Source: CAZGSN01 sp964371655
GTDB lineage: Bacteria; Desulfobacterota; Binatia; HRBIN30
DNA length: 64,000 nt
Assembly: GCA_964371655.1 (NCBI GenBank)
Contig: CAYJOD010000008.1
Location: 78,281-142,280, forward strand
Direction of reading: 5' to 3'
Position numbers and translations under genes: made by a program. Below, piece by piece: positions 6,335 to 13,570 of this stretch (the first letter of the stretch is position 1; each line of letters starts with the position of its first letter). A model generated the notes under the pieces. The model made no database searches, had not been told where the DNA came from, and saw only the letters and a program-made list of their open reading frames with translations.

Positions 6335-7542
6335 TGCACCCGCGCCCGAAAGCGGGTGCGAAGCTTGAGATCGCGCAGATCTTCCGGCGTTTTGCCGAGG
6401 CATATTGGCAAAAGCATACTCTCGTCGACCAACCCGCAGGGGTCCTGCGCGATGTCGAGGACTGCCGCACCTCAGCCCTAGGCGGGCATCTCTACCGCTG
6501 CGATGACTGTGGCAGGGATGTCCCGCTCTACAACTCGTGCTTGAATCGCCACTGTCCGACCTGCCAGGGACCGGCGCAGTATCACTGGATCGAGCAGCGT
6601 AAACGGCGGCTGCTCAACACCGGCTACTTCCATATGGTGTTCACCCTGCCTGCATCGTTGCGCGCGGCGGTCTTCACACACCGCCGCACTCTGCTCGATC
6701 TCCTGTTTCGCTCGGTGGCCGAAACCCTGCATGTCTTTGCCGCCGACCCCAAGCGGCTTGGCGCACAACTTGGCTTCACCCTGGTGCTGCACACCTGGAC
6801 CCGCGAGCTCCTCTTCCACCCACACCTGCACGCGATCGTCACCGGCGGCGGGCTCAGCTTCGATGCCAGCAAATGGGTCGGCATCCCGACCGAGGAGTTC
6901 CTGTTTCCCGTAGCCGCCCTCTCGAAAGTCTTCCGCGGCAAGTTCCTTGAGGGATTCATCGGGCTGTGCGTGGCCGGCAAGATCGATCTGAGCGAGCACG
7001 ACTCCCGCAAGCTTGTTCGCGAGGCGAACAAGCACCCCTGGGTCGTCTTCGCGAAACGTCCGTTCGGCGGCCCGGCACAGATCGTCAACTACCTCGGCCG
7101 CTACACGCACCGGGTCGGCATGTCGTCATCGCGTCTGCTGTCGATCTCCGACGAAAAGATCGTCTTCCGCACCCGCGGTGACAAGACCTGCTCGCTCAAC
7201 CCCGAGGAGTTCATCCGCCGATTCCTCCTGCACGTCCTGCCGCATCAGTTCTTCAAGATCCGCCACTACGGCCTGCTCGCGCCGGGCAACGTCAACACCC
7301 GTCTGGTTCGGGCGCAGCAGTTGCTTGGTCCCGTTCCCACCGCAACCGAACCCGTCGACGCAGTGCGAACCGCCGACGACACCATCGAAAGCGCAGAGGC
7401 GAGCGCCGACTCGATCAAATCCGGCAACGAACCGAACCCCATAGATCGTTCCACGCCGCGCTGCCCGCACTGTAATGGCCGACTGGTTCCACTGACCACG
7501 CGCCGCTCCCACCGCTTTCAAAGAGCGCCGCCCAATCCGTAG
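6334..7542 (+). CDS. IS91-family (Y2) transposase
   Basis: A 402-residue protein with the N-terminal zinc-binding domain (CDDCGRDVPLYNSCLNRHCP, then CQGPAQYHWIEQR) and the Y2/HUH-like core. FHMVFTLPASLR, then LLFHPHLHAIVTGGGLS (the HxH metal motif), FAKRPFGGPAQIVNYLGRYT (with the catalytic tyrosine region NYLGRYTHRVGMS) and FIRRFLLHVLPHQFFKIRHYG are all present. IS91 enzymes move by rolling-circle transposition. The C-terminal 70 residues are low-similarity but contain CPHCNGRL, a second Zn-knuckle half. Length is normal, so it appears intact. Its start overlaps the recombinase stop. Confidence 0.92.
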   Translation: MHPRPKAGAKLEIAQIFRRFAEAYWQKHTLVDQPAGVLRDVEDCRTSALGGHLYRCDDCGRDVPLYNSCLNRHCPTCQGPAQYHWIEQRKRRLLNTGYFHMVFTLPASLRAAVFTHRRTLLDLLFRSVAETLHVFAADPKRLGAQLGFTLVLHTWTRELLFHPHLHAIVTGGGLSFDASKWVGIPTEEFLFPVAALSKVFRGKFLEGFIGLCVAGKIDLSEHDSRKLVREANKHPWVVFAKRPFGGPAQIVNYLGRYTHRVGMSSSRLLSISDEKIVFRTRGDKTCSLNPEEFIRRFLLHVLPHQFFKIRHYGLLAPGNVNTRLVRAQQLLGPVPTATEPVDAVRTADDTIESAEASADSIKSGNEPNPIDRSTPRCPHCNGRLVPLTTRRSHRFQRAPPNP

Positions 7543-7845
7543 CGACGACAAGGAGTATCGAATGCCCGTCACGGCACAAAGAAGATTCGATGCACCGCCG
7601 CAGGCGAAGTCGCCGCGGTGTGCCCGCCTGCAGGGGCGTCCCGGCCAATCGTTTCGATTTCAACTCGTCGTCGGACCCGCCGACCAAGTTAAGAGCGACC
7701 CCCCGGCGCCCAATCAGCCACGCTCCGCTGAATCGACGGCCCGGTCAGTACCGGTCTTCGAGCGGCGTCCACGCCAATTTCCCCCATACGCCGCCCTCGA
7801 CAATCGCTGCTCTACCATCACCGCCTCTGCCCCAACCGCAGCTTA

Positions 7846-7942
7846 GTTCAACCGCGTTTTGGAAAGGCGCTCGCCGTCAACCTTCCCATTGGTGGCCGTC
7901 CACCGTGGCGGCTCGGCCTTTCCAAAACGCTAAGAGTTAGAC
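7846..7942 (-). other. attC-like site 1
   Basis: Minus strand GTCTAAC (7936-7942, perfect RYYYAAC) to GTTGAAC (7846-7852, perfect GTTRRRY). Between them a perfect 15-bp inverted repeat GCGTTTTGGAAAGGC / GCCTTTCCAAAACGC flanks a 52-nt centre. GTCTAAC complements GTTAGAC at 8819-8825, the other end of the same cassette. It is the cleanest attC of the array and directly follows the protease stop codon. Confidence 0.8.
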
Positions 7943-7945
7943 AGC

Positions 7946-8791
7946 CTACGCCTCGACGCCATGTGCCTTCAGAAACCGTCGCAAGTCGTCGAGCAAGACC
8001 GCCTGCCCAATTACCAGTTGAACCTGACTACGGAGTTCCTTCAGCACCATGCCAATTACTTGGCCCTCCGAGACGCTAATTTTCGTGCCATCCGGCCGCG
8101 TTGCACTGTAGGTAAAGCCGGACTTTTGGTTCTCGAGCGCTTCAAGGGCACGATTCACGTTGGGTGATATAGGCGCCAATTTGCTGGATACGACGCCCAC
8201 AACATCGCCGCTGTCGACGTCAATAAGAGGGCCTCCAGAATTCCCACTGTTGAAGGCCGCATTCACGACCCATTGCGTTATGATCATTCCACTTTGTTGC
8301 TTTAGCGCCTGTTGCCCGGCCAAGTAGCCAACGCTCAGCAAAGGAGCGCGGCCCCCGTAACCGCCCGGGAAGCCCCAGGTTGAGACTTGGCTTCCTATGG
8401 CAATCTCGGTCTTCTTACTGACTTCGAGCGGCTTTGCCTTGAGAGGCGGTGTCGAATCGAGAATCGCTAGATCAAGGTCGACGTCAGTTGCCGTCACTGT
8501 AGCCGACACCGGCTCTCCGGTTGACGCGAGGACGACAATTTGAGAACAGCCGCTCACAACGTGTGCAGCTGTGATGATGCGACCACTCTTGTGCAAGAAG
8601 CCAGTGCCGCTCGTGCCTTCCTTCGGGCATAGAACTCGCATCACAGACTGCATCGCGGTGGCTCCGCTCTTGCCTGCGGAGTCCGCTTCGATCGGGGCTG
8701 ACACTGGAAGCGAGGTGAATTGTTGTTCGTCTACCGGCATAGCGACCCCTATTGCAGCACTAAGAACCAGGATGGCAGGCACAATATTCAT
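7946..8791 (-). CDS. Trypsin-like (HtrA-type) serine protease, first integron cassette
   Basis: A 281-residue exported protease of the S1/HtrA type. Residues 1-18 look like a signal peptide (MNIVPAILVLSAAIGVAM). The catalytic triad is readable: His77 in ITAAHVVSG, Asp107 in DLDLAILD, Ser185 in NSGNSGGPL. There is no PDZ domain; the C-terminal 80 residues are helical and unassigned. It would act in the periplasm or outside the cell. The gene begins 28 nt after the GTTAGAC junction and ends 3 nt before attC-1, so it is a complete proximal cassette. Protease cassettes are less common than toxin-antitoxin ones. Confidence 0.88.
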   Translation of the reverse strand: MNIVPAILVLSAAIGVAMPVDEQQFTSLPVSAPIEADSAGKSGATAMQSVMRVLCPKEGTSGTGFLHKSGRIITAAHVVSGCSQIVVLASTGEPVSATVTATDVDLDLAILDSTPPLKAKPLEVSKKTEIAIGSQVSTWGFPGGYGGRAPLLSVGYLAGQQALKQQSGMIITQWVVNAAFNSGNSGGPLIDVDSGDVVGVVSSKLAPISPNVNRALEALENQKSGFTYSATRPDGTKISVSEGQVIGMVLKELRSQVQLVIGQAVLLDDLRRFLKAHGVEA

Positions 8792-8818
8792 GGAGAACGA
8801 GTATTCCTCAATCAGTCT

Positions 8819-9050
8819 GTCTAACTATCTGCTTACCTACTTAGACCGCTCCCATTCCTTGCGTGATGGGCTGCAAGATCCTTGTCAGCCTATCACGCAT
8901 CGTCTTGGCACCGTCCATGGTGGATCTCCCCTCTTGATCCGGTCACTTACAGCCGCGTAGCCCCATATCACCTCCTGTGTAACGCCCGCAAGTTTCTCAC
9001 AGCCTATCGCCGCGCCCCGAATCGGCAGGATTGCAGCCTATCACGCAATG
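8819..9050 (-). other. Putative attI zone between integrase and first cassette
   Basis: Between the integrase stop and the protease cassette lie repeated copies of GCGTGATAGGCTG: 9033-9047 and 8886-8899 (same direction), a variant at 8998-9013 (GCGATAGGCTGTG), and an inverted copy at 8861-8873. Minus-strand GTTAGAC at 8819-8825 gives the GTTRRRY insertion point. Integrase-binding direct repeats next to a core box are the expected layout of attI. No gene is seen in 8792-9072. Confidence 0.55.
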
Positions 9051-9072
9051 CGCGCTCGCCATTGTGGCCCCC

Positions 9073-10128
9073 CTATAGCCGATCGGCCGGACTCAGGACG
9101 CCGCGTCCGCCCCGGTTCAAGACGTGCGTGTAAATCATCGTCGTCCGGACATCGGCGTGGCCGAGCAGTTCCTGGACGGTGCGGATGTCGTAGCCATCGC
9201 GGAGCAGATCCGTGGCGAACGAATGCCGAAACGTGTGACAGCCGACATGCTTCCCGACGCGAGCCCGATGCACCGCCTCCTTCACCGCCCGTTGCAGGAC
9301 CGATTCGTGCAGATGAAAGCGGGCCCGCACCCCCGTGCGCGGATGGGTACACAGATCAGAGGCCGGAAAGAGCCATTGCCAGGCCCAGTCCGTCGGCGCA
9401 TTGGGATACTTACGCGCCAGGGCATCTGGGAGGTGGACCGCTGCGAGCCCCTGGCGCACCCATTCGCCGTGTGTCACCTGCAGCTGCGCCAAGTGTGCGC
9501 GCAACGGCTCCCGCGCCGCCCCCGGCAGTATGGTCCTGCGGTCCTTCTTCCCCTTCCCTTCGCGGACGGTGATCTCATTGAGGCCGAAATCGACGTCCTT
9601 GACCCGCAAGCTGAGACACTCCACCAGGCGCATCCCCGTCCCGTACAAGAGCATGACCATCAGCCACTCGCGGCCGCGCAGCGCCCCGAGAATTGCCTTT
9701 ACCTCCTCCCGCGTGAGCACCACCGGCAAGTGCGGGGTGCGTTTGGCGCGCACCACGTCGTTGAGCCACCCGAAATCCTGCGCCAACACCTGACGATACA
9801 AAAACAGTAACGCCGCCAGTGCCTGGTTTTGAGTGGAGGCGCTGACGTGCGTGTCGGTCGCCAACGACGACAGGAACGCCGACACCTCTGCGGCGCCCAT
9901 CTCCAACGGATGCCGCTTGCGGTGGAACAGAATGAACCGCTTGATCCACCCGACGTACGCTTCCTCGGTCCGGTAGCTGTAGTGCCGCGTGCGGATCGCG
10001 TCGCGCACCTGATCGAGGAGCTTTGGCTTCGGCTGTGCCCCGGTCACCGGTCGCGACCGATCGTGCTCTACGTACGGTGCTCGTGACTCAGCTTCCGAGA
10101 CCTCCGACAATTGATGCGGGGTGTTCAT
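9073..10128 (-). CDS. intI: Integron integrase IntI
   Basis: A 351-residue tyrosine recombinase. ATG 10128 is preceded by ggaggcctct. Residues 35-120 are the N-terminal binding domain (KLLDQVRDAIRTRHYSYRTE). Catalytic residues are Arg167 (GTGMRLVECL), His298/Arg301 (HTFRHSFAT), His324 (LLGHADVR) and Tyr333 (TMIYTHV). The integron-specific insertion is at about 235-275 (ALARKYPNAPTDWAWQW, FPASDL, then RFHLHESVLQRAV), which separates IntI from XerCD and from the recombinase at 5480. Cassettes lie 3' of the gene in the same orientation, the reverse of the common divergent layout. It appears intact. Confidence 0.93.
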   Translation of the reverse strand: MNTPHQLSEVSEAESRAPYVEHDRSRPVTGAQPKPKLLDQVRDAIRTRHYSYRTEEAYVGWIKRFILFHRKRHPLEMGAAEVSAFLSSLATDTHVSASTQNQALAALLFLYRQVLAQDFGWLNDVVRAKRTPHLPVVLTREEVKAILGALRGREWLMVMLLYGTGMRLVECLSLRVKDVDFGLNEITVREGKGKKDRRTILPGAAREPLRAHLAQLQVTHGEWVRQGLAAVHLPDALARKYPNAPTDWAWQWLFPASDLCTHPRTGVRARFHLHESVLQRAVKEAVHRARVGKHVGCHTFRHSFATDLLRDGYDIRTVQELLGHADVRTTMIYTHVLNRGGRGVLSPADRL

Positions 10129-10485
10129 AGAGGCCTCCGATCCAAGGCGAACATATGGCGAATATGTAAAACAAGTCAACCACGTTCAGCGCCAGTCGAC
10201 AGCCTAGGCTGGTAGAGATGGCGGATCAGGAAACTGGCGGTTCGGGTACGCTCGTGCCCACTAGCGTTCTGCGTCTGAAATTGACGGAAGGATGCGGCCC
10301 TTCCCGAACCCTCCCTGTGGCCGATTCCGGCCGCCGGGAGGGGCGAGCACTTTCGCACGCCAGCAGAATGGCTCCCTCCCCCGTGAGCACTGCCGCGAAC
10401 AAGGGAGGGAGGGTGGGGGCCGCGTTATGCTGCGAGCTTCCAACTCAGGACAGTAGCCACTTACGCGCAAAGAGCGCGTAAGTGG
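10129..10485. other. Non-coding stretch upstream of intI
   Basis: No convincing gene. The first 20 nt contain the integrase ribosome site; further upstream are AT-richer bases (acatatggcgaatatgtaaa at 10152-10171) that could hold the integrase promoter, a G-run motif (10403-10419) and a strong hairpin (10453-10489). No attI- or attC-like boxes are apparent on this side. Confidence 0.5.
10403..10419 (+). other. Potential G-quadruplex motif
   Basis: gggagggagggtggggg is a perfect four-tract G3+ motif with 1-nt loops on the plus strand. It is partly complementary to ctccctccccc about 30 nt upstream, so a hairpin is the alternative fold. It lies 275 bp upstream of intI. Confidence 0.5.
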
Positions 10486-10489
10486 CTAC
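10453..10489 (-). terminator. Perfect 16-bp hairpin at the end of the crotonase gene
   Basis: GTAGCCACTTACGCGC, a 5-nt loop, then the exact complement. It overlaps the stop codon (10486-10488) of the crotonase gene. There is no clear T-run after it on the minus strand, so it may be a rho-independent-like or bidirectional mRNA-end hairpin rather than a classic terminator. Confidence 0.5.
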
Positions 10490-11259
10490 CGCCCGGTAAA
10501 CCGCGGCGGGCGTTTCTCGGCGAAGGCGCGCGGGCCTTCTTTGGCGTCTTCGGAGGCGAAGACGCGGGCGCCGATCGCTTTCTCCAAAACAAATCCGGAC
10601 TCTAGTCCGAGAGCGCGCACGGCGATCTCCTTCGCGGTGCGCACCGCGAGCGGTCCGTTCTTGCAGATCGTCTCGGCCCACTTGAGGGCGGTCGGCATCA
10701 GCTGATCAGCGGGGACGACTTCGTTCACCAGGCCGATATCGTAGGCGCGCTTGGCGGTGATCGGCCGGCCCATGAGCAGCAGCTCCATGGCCACGGCCCA
10801 CGGGATCTGGCGCGGTAGGCGGATGTGCGAGCCACCGGTGGGAATGATACCCCAGCGCACTTCGCCGAGCCCGAAGGTCGCATGCTCGGCGGCGATACGC
10901 AGATCCGTGCCTTGCAAGAACTCCATGCCGCCGGCGATGCAGTAGCCGTTGACCGCGGTAATGATCGGCTTGAAGACATCTGAGAAAGGCCGCTTGGTGT
11001 GGTCGCCGTATCCCATCTCGTCGCCTTCGGTGATCAGAGGCATTGCCGCCTTCAAGTCCATCCCGGTGCAGAAGCTCTTTTCACCGGCCGCAGTGAAGAT
11101 CGCGACCCACAGGTTCGGGTCTTTGTTGAAGTCGGCAAACGCCGCATCCATCGCCGCCAGCATCTCGGGCGTGAACGCATTCATCGCCTCGGGGCGGTTG
11201 ATGGTGATGATCGCGATGCGATCGCGCTTCTCGTACAGCATGGTCGAGGGAAGTTCCAC
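10486..11259 (-). CDS. Enoyl-CoA hydratase/isomerase family protein
   Basis: A 257-residue crotonase. GTG 11259 is preceded by aaggagtacgacg. Family motifs are ITINRPEAMNAFTPEM (residues 19-34), AAGEKSFCTGMDLK (oxyanion-hole strand, 58-71), VNGYCIAGGMEFL (second oxyanion glycine, about 104-116), and FGLGEVRWGIIPTGG (active-site Glu region, 130-144). Length is typical. It adds water to, or isomerises, an enoyl-CoA in the cytoplasm; which substrate is unknown. It is followed upstream in the operon direction by a DUF35 and a thiolase-like gene, suggesting beta-oxidation of an unusual acyl-CoA. Confidence 0.9.
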   Translation of the reverse strand: MELPSTMLYEKRDRIAIITINRPEAMNAFTPEMLAAMDAAFADFNKDPNLWVAIFTAAGEKSFCTGMDLKAAMPLITEGDEMGYGDHTKRPFSDVFKPIITAVNGYCIAGGMEFLQGTDLRIAAEHATFGLGEVRWGIIPTGGSHIRLPRQIPWAVAMELLLMGRPITAKRAYDIGLVNEVVPADQLMPTALKWAETICKNGPLAVRTAKEIAVRALGLESGFVLEKAIGARVFASEDAKEGPRAFAEKRPPRFTGR

Positions 11260-11289
11260 CGTCGTACTCCTTAATCCAGAATTAGGGCT

Positions 11290-11424
11290 CCGCAGATGAC
11301 ACAGATGACGCTGATGGGACCGGAAAATATGGCTCAGGGCCGACGCACGTCAAAGGCCACCGGAAGGTTGACTCGCGTTCGTCGTCCCAATCTCTTGTTC
11401 ATCCGCATCTGCGTCATCTGTGGA
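11290..11424. repeat. Palindromic tandem-word repeat (cagatgacg family)
   Basis: Left arm ccgcagatgacacagatgac from 11290, right arm catctgcgtcatctgtgga ending at 11424, with an 85-nt interior of no coding value. It fills the gap between the crotonase start and the DUF35 stop. Confidence 0.7.
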
Positions 11425-11457
11425 GCTTCGTCTTGGGGCTAAATCGCCACAGTACCC

Positions 11458-11871
11458 TCAAGCGCGACGGAATTTGGGTAGGGTGACCTCAGGGGTGACT
11501 TCTTCGAAGACAACTTCGACGGGCATGCCGATCTGCAGTTGATCGGGGGCGCAATCGACGACCTGGCTCAGCACCCGCACCCCTTCCTCCATCTCGACAA
11601 CGACCGGTGCGTACGGTGTGTCGCTCTGGAAGGCCGGATGGAGCGCCCGTGCAATCACGGTCCAGGTGAACACGGTCCCACGTCCGCTCGACTGCTCCCA
11701 CGTCCATTGCCACGAGCCGCACGCCGCGCACATCTCTCGCGGCACGTGACGCCAGGAGCCGCAATCGGTGCAACGCTGGAAGCGTAGCTCGCCCTGCTTG
11801 CACCAATCGTAGAACCCCTTCGCCAATCCATCCAACGCTGGCAGCGGCTTGCCGTATTCCGTCTCAGTCAC
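11458..11871 (-). CDS. DUF35 OB-fold/zinc-ribbon acyl-CoA-associated protein
   Basis: A 137-residue protein from GTG 11871. A rubredoxin-like zinc ribbon with CTDCGSW and CAACGSW (residues 34-57) is followed by an OB-fold (GRGTVFTWTVIAR, then YAPVVVEMEEGVRVLSQVV). DUF35 proteins bind acyl-CoA chains and form complexes with thiolase-like aldolases (the ChsH2-Ltp2 complex of cholesterol degradation) or with HMG-CoA synthase. The upstream neighbour is a Cys-less thiolase-like protein, the expected partner. The 40-nt spacer (11872-11911) contains five gaaccc-type short tandem words. Confidence 0.88.
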   Translation of the reverse strand: MTETEYGKPLPALDGLAKGFYDWCKQGELRFQRCTDCGSWRHVPREMCAACGSWQWTWEQSSGRGTVFTWTVIARALHPAFQSDTPYAPVVVEMEEGVRVLSQVVDCAPDQLQIGMPVEVVFEEVTPEVTLPKFRRA

Positions 11872-11911
11872 TCGAACCCTCGAACCCCAGAACCCGAGAA
11901 CCCTTGAACCC
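11872..11911. repeat. Short tandem repeat, gaaccct-type word
   Basis: Five successive variants of cgaaccct/agaaccc between the thiolase stop and the DUF35 start. It is the same general class of short-word intergenic repeat as elsewhere in the window but with only one arm visible. Confidence 0.5.
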
Positions 11912-13071
11912 TATCTCCGCAAGATGGCGATGCTGCCATCACCGAAGTCACCCCAGCCGGTGACGAGGCCGATCTCGGCGTCCTTGACCTGTCGCTGCCC
12001 GGCATCACCGCGTAGCTGGCGCACGGCTTCGACGATGTGATTGACGCCGAGAACATGCGCTTCGGAAAGCAGGCCGCCGTGGGTGTTGATCGGCAGCGCA
12101 CCGCCGAGCTCGATGCGTCCACCTTCGACGAAGGCGCCGCCTTCGCCGCGCTTGCAGAGGCCGCTTTCTTCGATCTGCTGCAAAACTTCGAAGGTGAAGC
12201 AGTCGTAGATCTCGGCGAAGTCGATGTCGGCCGGTTGGATGCCGGCCATGGCGAATGCTTTCGGCGCCGCGACGCTGAGCCCGGTGTTGAATATATCCTT
12301 GCGGTTGGTGATCTCGTCGGCCGGATACGGCTGCGCGGCGGCGACACCCATGATGTGCACGGGCCGGTGCTTCAGAGCGTCGGCGCGCTCGGGTGTGGTG
12401 ACGACCACAGCCGCGGCGCCGTCGGTCTCGAGGCAGCAATCGAAGAGCCGGTACGGATCAGCGATCACCGGCGACTTCAGGTAATCCTCGATCGTCAACG
12501 GCCGCCCACACATCACCGCGTTGGTATTGAGCTGTGCGTGCTTACGCATCGCCACCGCGATGGCTCCCAGCTGCTCCTGTGTGGTGCCGAACTCGTGCAT
12601 GTGGCGACGCGCCATCAACGCGTACCACTGCGGCGGCGCCGTCAGCCCGAAGGGCAGGTAGTAATCGCGCGCGATGCCGCGGCCGGGCAGGGCGGAGGTG
12701 TCGGCGTTGACCGCCTGTCGAGTGCGACTACCGGAGTACGCGTTCCATCCGCCTAGGATCAACACGTAGTCGGCCACCCCACTGCTCACGGCCATGGCCG
12801 CCGACTGCAGCGATGCCACCGGCGCGGCGCCGCCCATGTTGATGGTCGCCGCGTAGCTCAGGTTCTCGATGCCCAGGTTGGCGGCGAACTCCTCCGCCGT
12901 GCCGAGCCCGGGGAACGGCATCAGCCCATCGATCTGGCGATTACTCAGACCCGCATCTGCGATCGCGTGCACCGCGGCCTGCAGTTGCAGGCCGACGAGG
13001 CTCAAGCCCGAGCCGCTGCCGCGCGTGTATTTGGTTTCGCCGATGCCGACGATGCAGGCCTGGTTCTTCAT
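11911..13071 (-). CDS. Thiolase-like protein of the Ltp2/SCP-x type lacking the nucleophilic Cys
   Basis: A 386-residue thiolase-superfamily protein. In thiolases an active-site Cys follows the segment at residues 78-90; here it reads INMGGAAPVASLQ, with no Cys. The late region has EIYDCFTFEVLQQIEESGLC, then INTHGGLLSEAH instead of NPxGG-x-x-x-GHP, and VTGWGDFGDGS instead of the CxGxG motif. These are the features of Ltp2-type retro-aldolases, which use tyrosines instead of cysteine and need a DUF35 partner; the DUF35 gene follows 39 nt downstream. Function as an acyl-CoA aldolase is inference. Start ATG 13071. Confidence 0.82.
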   Translation of the reverse strand: MKNQACIVGIGETKYTRGSGSGLSLVGLQLQAAVHAIADAGLSNRQIDGLMPFPGLGTAEEFAANLGIENLSYAATINMGGAAPVASLQSAAMAVSSGVADYVLILGGWNAYSGSRTRQAVNADTSALPGRGIARDYYLPFGLTAPPQWYALMARRHMHEFGTTQEQLGAIAVAMRKHAQLNTNAVMCGRPLTIEDYLKSPVIADPYRLFDCCLETDGAAAVVVTTPERADALKHRPVHIMGVAAAQPYPADEITNRKDIFNTGLSVAAPKAFAMAGIQPADIDFAEIYDCFTFEVLQQIEESGLCKRGEGGAFVEGGRIELGGALPINTHGGLLSEAHVLGVNHIVEAVRQLRGDAGQRQVKDAEIGLVTGWGDFGDGSIAILRR

Positions 13072-13130
13072 GGAAATCGATCAGCCACAGACAACCCCAG
13101 CCCGGCCGTTGGCCGGAACCAAGGAAAAGA

Positions 13131-13218
13131 ATTGAACAGGAGCCAACGGAGGGAACAGAGAAAGATTTGACGAAACGGAGGGAGACTTCTCTGTTCTCTC
13201 CGTTTCCTCCTGTTGAAT
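13131..13218. repeat. Palindromic repeat (aacggaggaaacagagaa family)
   Basis: Left arm attgaacaggagccaacgga then gggaacagagaa; right arm ttctctgttctctccgtttc then ctcctgttgaat. The unit differs from the cagatgacg family but the architecture (purine-rich word repeats facing their complement) is the same. Confidence 0.65.
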
Positions 13219-13371
13219 CTCTCGGCGTATACCAGATGGGCGAGGCGCAGAGCGATCAAGACGAGAAAGTCATCGCCTGGCCGTCCGTGGCCACTGTGTG
13301 TATCAAGCCTTCCGTTTCTTCTTGGGGCGCAAAGATCCCAAGCAAGCGGTGCGCTGAAGGCATCGGGAAAT

Positions 13372-13555
13372 GACCACGGATTACACGGATCGCACGGATG
13401 GGATGTCTTCAATTCTCTGCTCTCATCCCCTTCGCGAATCCGTGTCATCCGTGGAATCCGTGGTAGGACTCTTTGACGTGAGCCGTCGCGACTATCCTCG
13501 GGAGCTAGTTCCGGCCAGCCGCCAATCTGTGTCATCTGGGTCATCTGCGGACAGA
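13372..13555. repeat. Palindromic repeat (cacggatta/cacggatcg family) plus a single cagatgacg-type arm
   Basis: 13372-13402 carries accacggattacacggatcg, and the complementary cgtgtcatccgtggaatccg lies at 13441-13460. A separate single arm tgtgtcatctgggtcatctg is at 13533-13552. The whole 13072-13570 gap (499 nt) is non-coding and consists largely of three repeat loci. Confidence 0.65.
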
Positions 13556-13570
13556 ATTCCTGGATTGAGG

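Larger units (their letters stand above)
5272..7845 (+). mobile_element. IS91-type element (recombinase + Y2 transposase) occupying one integron cassette
   Basis: A 2.6-kb stretch between attC-2 and attC-1 whose two real genes run opposite to all neighbouring cassettes. It encodes a tyrosine recombinase and an IS91-family transposase, an arrangement known for one IS91 subgroup. The exact element ends are not visible. The 208 nt before the first gene (5272-5479) and 303 nt after the second (7543-7845) hold no recognisable gene; the tail has arginine/proline-rich spurious frames. The original cassette gene, if any, is lost. Confidence 0.65.

Noticed and set aside
7562..7846. A small gene at the 3' end of the IS91-type element
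   Set aside because: The predicted peptide is arginine/proline-rich low complexity, with no family, and overlaps attC-1 at its end. Treated as element tail.
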